In this document: positions 61,575 through 64,000 of the stretch, one piece after another
Numbering within the stretch: position 1 is the stretch's first letter
How the letters are laid out: each line of letters starts with the position of its first letter
Assembly (NCBI RefSeq): GCF_023898315.1
Contig: NC_064617.1
Coordinates: 716,489,202-716,553,201 of the forward strand
From: Schistocerca nitens
Lineage: Eukaryota; Arthropoda; Insecta; Orthoptera; Acrididae
DNA: 64,000 nucleotides
Direction of reading: 5' to 3'
Position numbers and translations under genes: made by a program
The notes under the pieces: generated by a model
Told to the model about the DNA's origin: nothing
Seen by the model: the letters and a program-made list of their open reading frames with translations, nothing else
Database searches by the model: none

Positions 61575-64000
61575 ATGTCACCCGCACAACACCCCCACAA
61601 CGACCCCATTAAGTTTTATTTACATTCCCTCCGCAGACATGCCTTCGCCCTAGCCAGATTACGCTCCCATATTCTATTTTCTCAGGCTTGTCTGACATTT
61701 GGCATTACCCCCAAAGGCCTCACACTTAAAGTTCCCATCTCTGGCTACAACCCTTCTTTCCATCAGTCCCTATACCAGTTCCAAACTGAACAATCCATTG
61801 CCCTCACCCACCTAATCCTTCACCTACACACCAACTCAGCCAATGAACACACCCGTCAACTCCTATCCTTAATAAAAGTCCTTAATCTTTCCTCTCCCAC
61901 ATCCACACCGGCTGTTCAGAGCATCCTCCTACAGGCCAACCGTAAATTAGAACAGCATGCCACCCTCCACCTCAAAAAACTATCCAATCTCCTGGTTTCC
62001 CACCTCCGGAAAGGCAACTCACTCACCCTTCACAACCTTTCCAGCAAACCTCAACCACCTCTCATTGCACACAAACCCAGTCTCTCCCATCTACTCAATC
62101 TCCCACTTCCAGCTCCACTCCCTCCAAAACCTCAAAATTCCTTTCAACACAATCTGGAACCACAACACCGTAATTCAGTAGTTAACCTTTCCTCCAAACC
62201 TCTCTCCCAATCCGAAACCTCTGTCCTATCCAAAGGCCTCACCTTCAGCCCCACTCCCAGATTCAACCAAACAGCCCTCGTCAAAGATTTACTGTCCTAC
62301 ACCCGTACTCTCTGCTGGAAATATCACTTTGCCACGAAGAAAAATGATCCTAACGATCCAACTCCCCAAGACACCATCCAAATTGAACCCTGCCTGGAAC
62401 AGTTCCGTCCTCCGTCACAGCGGGACCCACCTCCTCTTCCTCAAAATCACCCTCTCCAAACCTTCCAGGAATTTCTGACTTCCAGCCTTGCATCTCAATC
62501 CTTCTTAAAAAACCTTAATCCTACACCCAACATCACCACTGCTGAAGCCCAGGCTATCCGTGATCTGAAGGCTGACCGATCCATCGTCATTCTTCCGGCG
62601 GACAAGGGTTCCACGACCGTGGTACTTGATCGTCGGGAGTATGTGGCTGAGGGACTGCGTCAGCTTTCAGACAACACCACATACAAAGTTTGCCAAGGTA
62701 ACCCCATTCCCGATGTCCAGGCGGAGCTTCAAGGAATCCTCAGAACCTTAGGCCCCCTGCAAAACCTTTCACCTGACTCCATCAACCTCCTGACCCCACC
62801 GACACCCCGCACCCCAACCTTCTACCTTCTTCCTAAAATCCACAAACCCAATCATCCCGGCCGCCCCATTGTAGCTGGTTACCAAGCCCCCACAGAACGT
62901 ATCTCTGCCTACGTAGATCAACACCTTCAACCCATTACATGCAGTCTCCCATCCTTCATCAAAGACACCAACCACTTCCTTGAACGCCTGGAATCCTTAC
63001 CCAATCTGTTACCCCCGGAAACCATCCTTGTAACCATTGATGCCACTTCCTTATACACAAATATTCCGCACGTCCAGGGCCTCGCTGCGATGGAGCATTT
63101 CCTTTCACGCCGATCACCTGCCACCCTACCTAAAACCTCTTTCCTCATTACCTTAGCCAGCTTCATCCTGACCCACAACTTCTTCACTTTTGAAGGCCAG
63201 ACATACCAACAATTAAAGGGAACAGCCATGGGTACCAGGATGGCCCCCTCGTACGCCAACCTATTCATGGGTCGCTTAGAGGAAGCCTTCTTGGTTACCC
63301 AGGTCTGCCAACCCAAAGTTTGGTACAGATTTATTGATGACATCTTCATGATCTGGACTCACAGTGAAGAAGAACTCCAGAATTTCCTCTCCAACCTCAA
63401 CTCCTTTGGTTCCATCAGATTCACCTGGTCCTACTCCAAATCCCATGCCACTTTCCTTGACGTTGACCTCCACCTGTCCAATGGCCAACTTCACACGTCC
63501 GTCCACATCAAACCCACCAACAAGCAACAGTACCTCCATTATGACAGCTGCCACCCATTCCACATCAAACGGTCCCTTCCCTACAGCCTAGGTCTTCGTG
63601 GCAAACGAATCTGCTCCAGTTCGGAATCCCTGAAACATTACACCAACAACCTGACAACAGCTTTCGCATCCCGCAACTACCCTCCCGGCCTGGTACAGAA
63701 GCAAATAACCAGAGCCACTTCCTCATCCCCTCAAACCCAGAATCCCCCACAGAAGAACCACAAAAGTGCCCCACTTGTGACAGGATACTTTCCGGGACTG
63801 GACCAGACTCTGAATGTGGCTCTCCAGCAGGGATACGACTTCCTCAAATCCTGCCCTGAAATGAGATCCATCCTTCATGAAATCCTCCCCACTCCGCCAA
63901 GAGTGTCTTTCCGCCGTCCACCTAACCTTCGTAACCTGTTAGTTCATCCCTATGAAATCCCCAAACCACCTTCCCTACCCTCTGGCTCCTATCCTTGTAA
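61575..64000 (+). CDS. PLE polyprotein (N-terminal domain and RT), open to the window end
   Basis: I translated this frame by hand: no stop from ATG 61575 to 64000, at least 808 codons, running off the window. Residues 1-330 form an unrecognised N-terminal region (LTFGITPKGLTLKVPISGYN, LLSYTRTLCWKYHFA, rich in Leu/Pro/Ser). About residues 330-380 hold AIRDLKADRSIVILPADKGS and TTVVLDRREY, the conserved N-terminal RT block of PLEs. RT follows: YLLPKIHKP (~415), TIDATSLYTN (~487), GTAMGTRMAP (~549), FIDDIFM (~585), FLDVDLHL (~627), thumb (~635-690). The GIY-YIG part lies beyond 64000 but is present in the sister copies. The start codon is the first in-frame ATG after the leader and is not certain. 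This is the best candidate for an active copy. Confidence 0.9.
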   Translation, partial: MSPAQHPHNDPIKFYLHSLRRHAFALARLRSHILFSQACLTFGITPKGLTLKVPISGYNPSFHQSLYQFQTEQSIALTHLILHLHTNSANEHTRQLLSLIKVLNLSSPTSTPAVQSILLQANRKLEQHATLHLKKLSNLLVSHLRKGNSLTLHNLSSKPQPPLIAHKPSLSHLLNLPLPAPLPPKPQNSFQHNLEPQHRNSVVNLSSKPLSQSETSVLSKGLTFSPTPRFNQTALVKDLLSYTRTLCWKYHFATKKNDPNDPTPQDTIQIEPCLEQFRPPSQRDPPPLPQNHPLQTFQEFLTSSLASQSFLKNLNPTPNITTAEAQAIRDLKADRSIVILPADKGSTTVVLDRREYVAEGLRQLSDNTTYKVCQGNPIPDVQAELQGILRTLGPLQNLSPDSINLLTPPTPRTPTFYLLPKIHKPNHPGRPIVAGYQAPTERISAYVDQHLQPITCSLPSFIKDTNHFLERLESLPNLLPPETILVTIDATSLYTNIPHVQGLAAMEHFLSRRSPATLPKTSFLITLASFILTHNFFTFEGQTYQQLKGTAMGTRMAPSYANLFMGRLEEAFLVTQVCQPKVWYRFIDDIFMIWTHSEEELQNFLSNLNSFGSIRFTWSYSKSHATFLDVDLHLSNGQLHTSVHIKPTNKQQYLHYDSCHPFHIKRSLPYSLGLRGKRICSSSESLKHYTNNLTTAFASRNYPPGLVQKQITRATSSSPQTQNPPQKNHKSAPLVTGYFPGLDQTLNVALQQGYDFLKSCPEMRSILHEILPTPPRVSFRRPPNLRNLLVHPYEIPKPPSLPSGSYPC

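Noticed and set aside
1-64000. CRISPR array, rRNA genes, prokaryotic operons or prophage
   Set aside because: No spaced short direct repeats, no rRNA-like sequence and no bacterial gene organisation. All coding domains are eukaryotic transposon types.

Overview
The window is repeat-rich, AT-biased eukaryotic DNA and almost all of it is transposable-element sequence. The mix points to an insect with a large genome. My best inference is an orthopteran (grasshopper or locust type), because several families look like ones I recognise from such genomes: an RTE-like element with a (CAA)n tail, two tRNA-derived SINE families, and non-LTR elements ending in TATGTAGATGTAGAT-like sequence. I see no bacterial gene, rRNA or CRISPR array, and no confident host gene. 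The only candidate host coding sequence is a short GC-rich exon ending in a good splice donor (6171-6231).

Layout. 1-9540: decayed non-LTR fragments on both strands, a 29-bp-arm hairpin (4381-4445) and the candidate exon. 10018-11331: a mariner (DD34D) with TA duplication and long TIRs. 11641-13690: an RTE-like element broken by a dimeric tRNA-derived SINE. 14113-15260 and 17390-19330: decayed non-LTR elements on the minus strand, either side of a nearly intact Tc1-like element (15427-16847). 20160-25520: RTE-like copy, DD41D-type transposase, SINE dimer, RT remnant and a piggyBac-like C-terminus. 26447-40730: a nest of three minus-strand non-LTR elements interrupted by two copies of one Gypsy LTR retrotransposon (29480-34311 minus, 36645-40042 plus), each with an exact 4-bp target duplication. 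42600-46920: an array of related repeat units mixed with strongly purine-rich blocks and split by a DNA transposon.

46921-64000 is dominated by a young Penelope-like element (PLE) family with a reverse transcriptase and a C-terminal GIY-YIG endonuclease. Copies lie head to head, tail to tail and as inverted terminal repeats (pLTRs), beside (TA)n arrays. They include a 1.3-kb-arm palindrome at 47020-49660, a near-complete RT plus GIY-YIG reading frame at 58457-60153, and an open frame that runs off the window from 61575.

The most striking signal is in this family. Two adjacent, inverted pLTRs (57748-58038 and 58067-58330) differ from their relatives almost only by T-to-C changes on the plus strand. 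Those are A-to-G changes on the transcript strand of the neighbouring PLE, confined to the region that would fold as double-stranded RNA. This is the pattern expected if an ADAR-edited transcript had been reverse transcribed. The unedited pLTRs carry a hammerhead-ribozyme-like core (CTGATGA, short stem, GAAA), and the edited copies have lost it.
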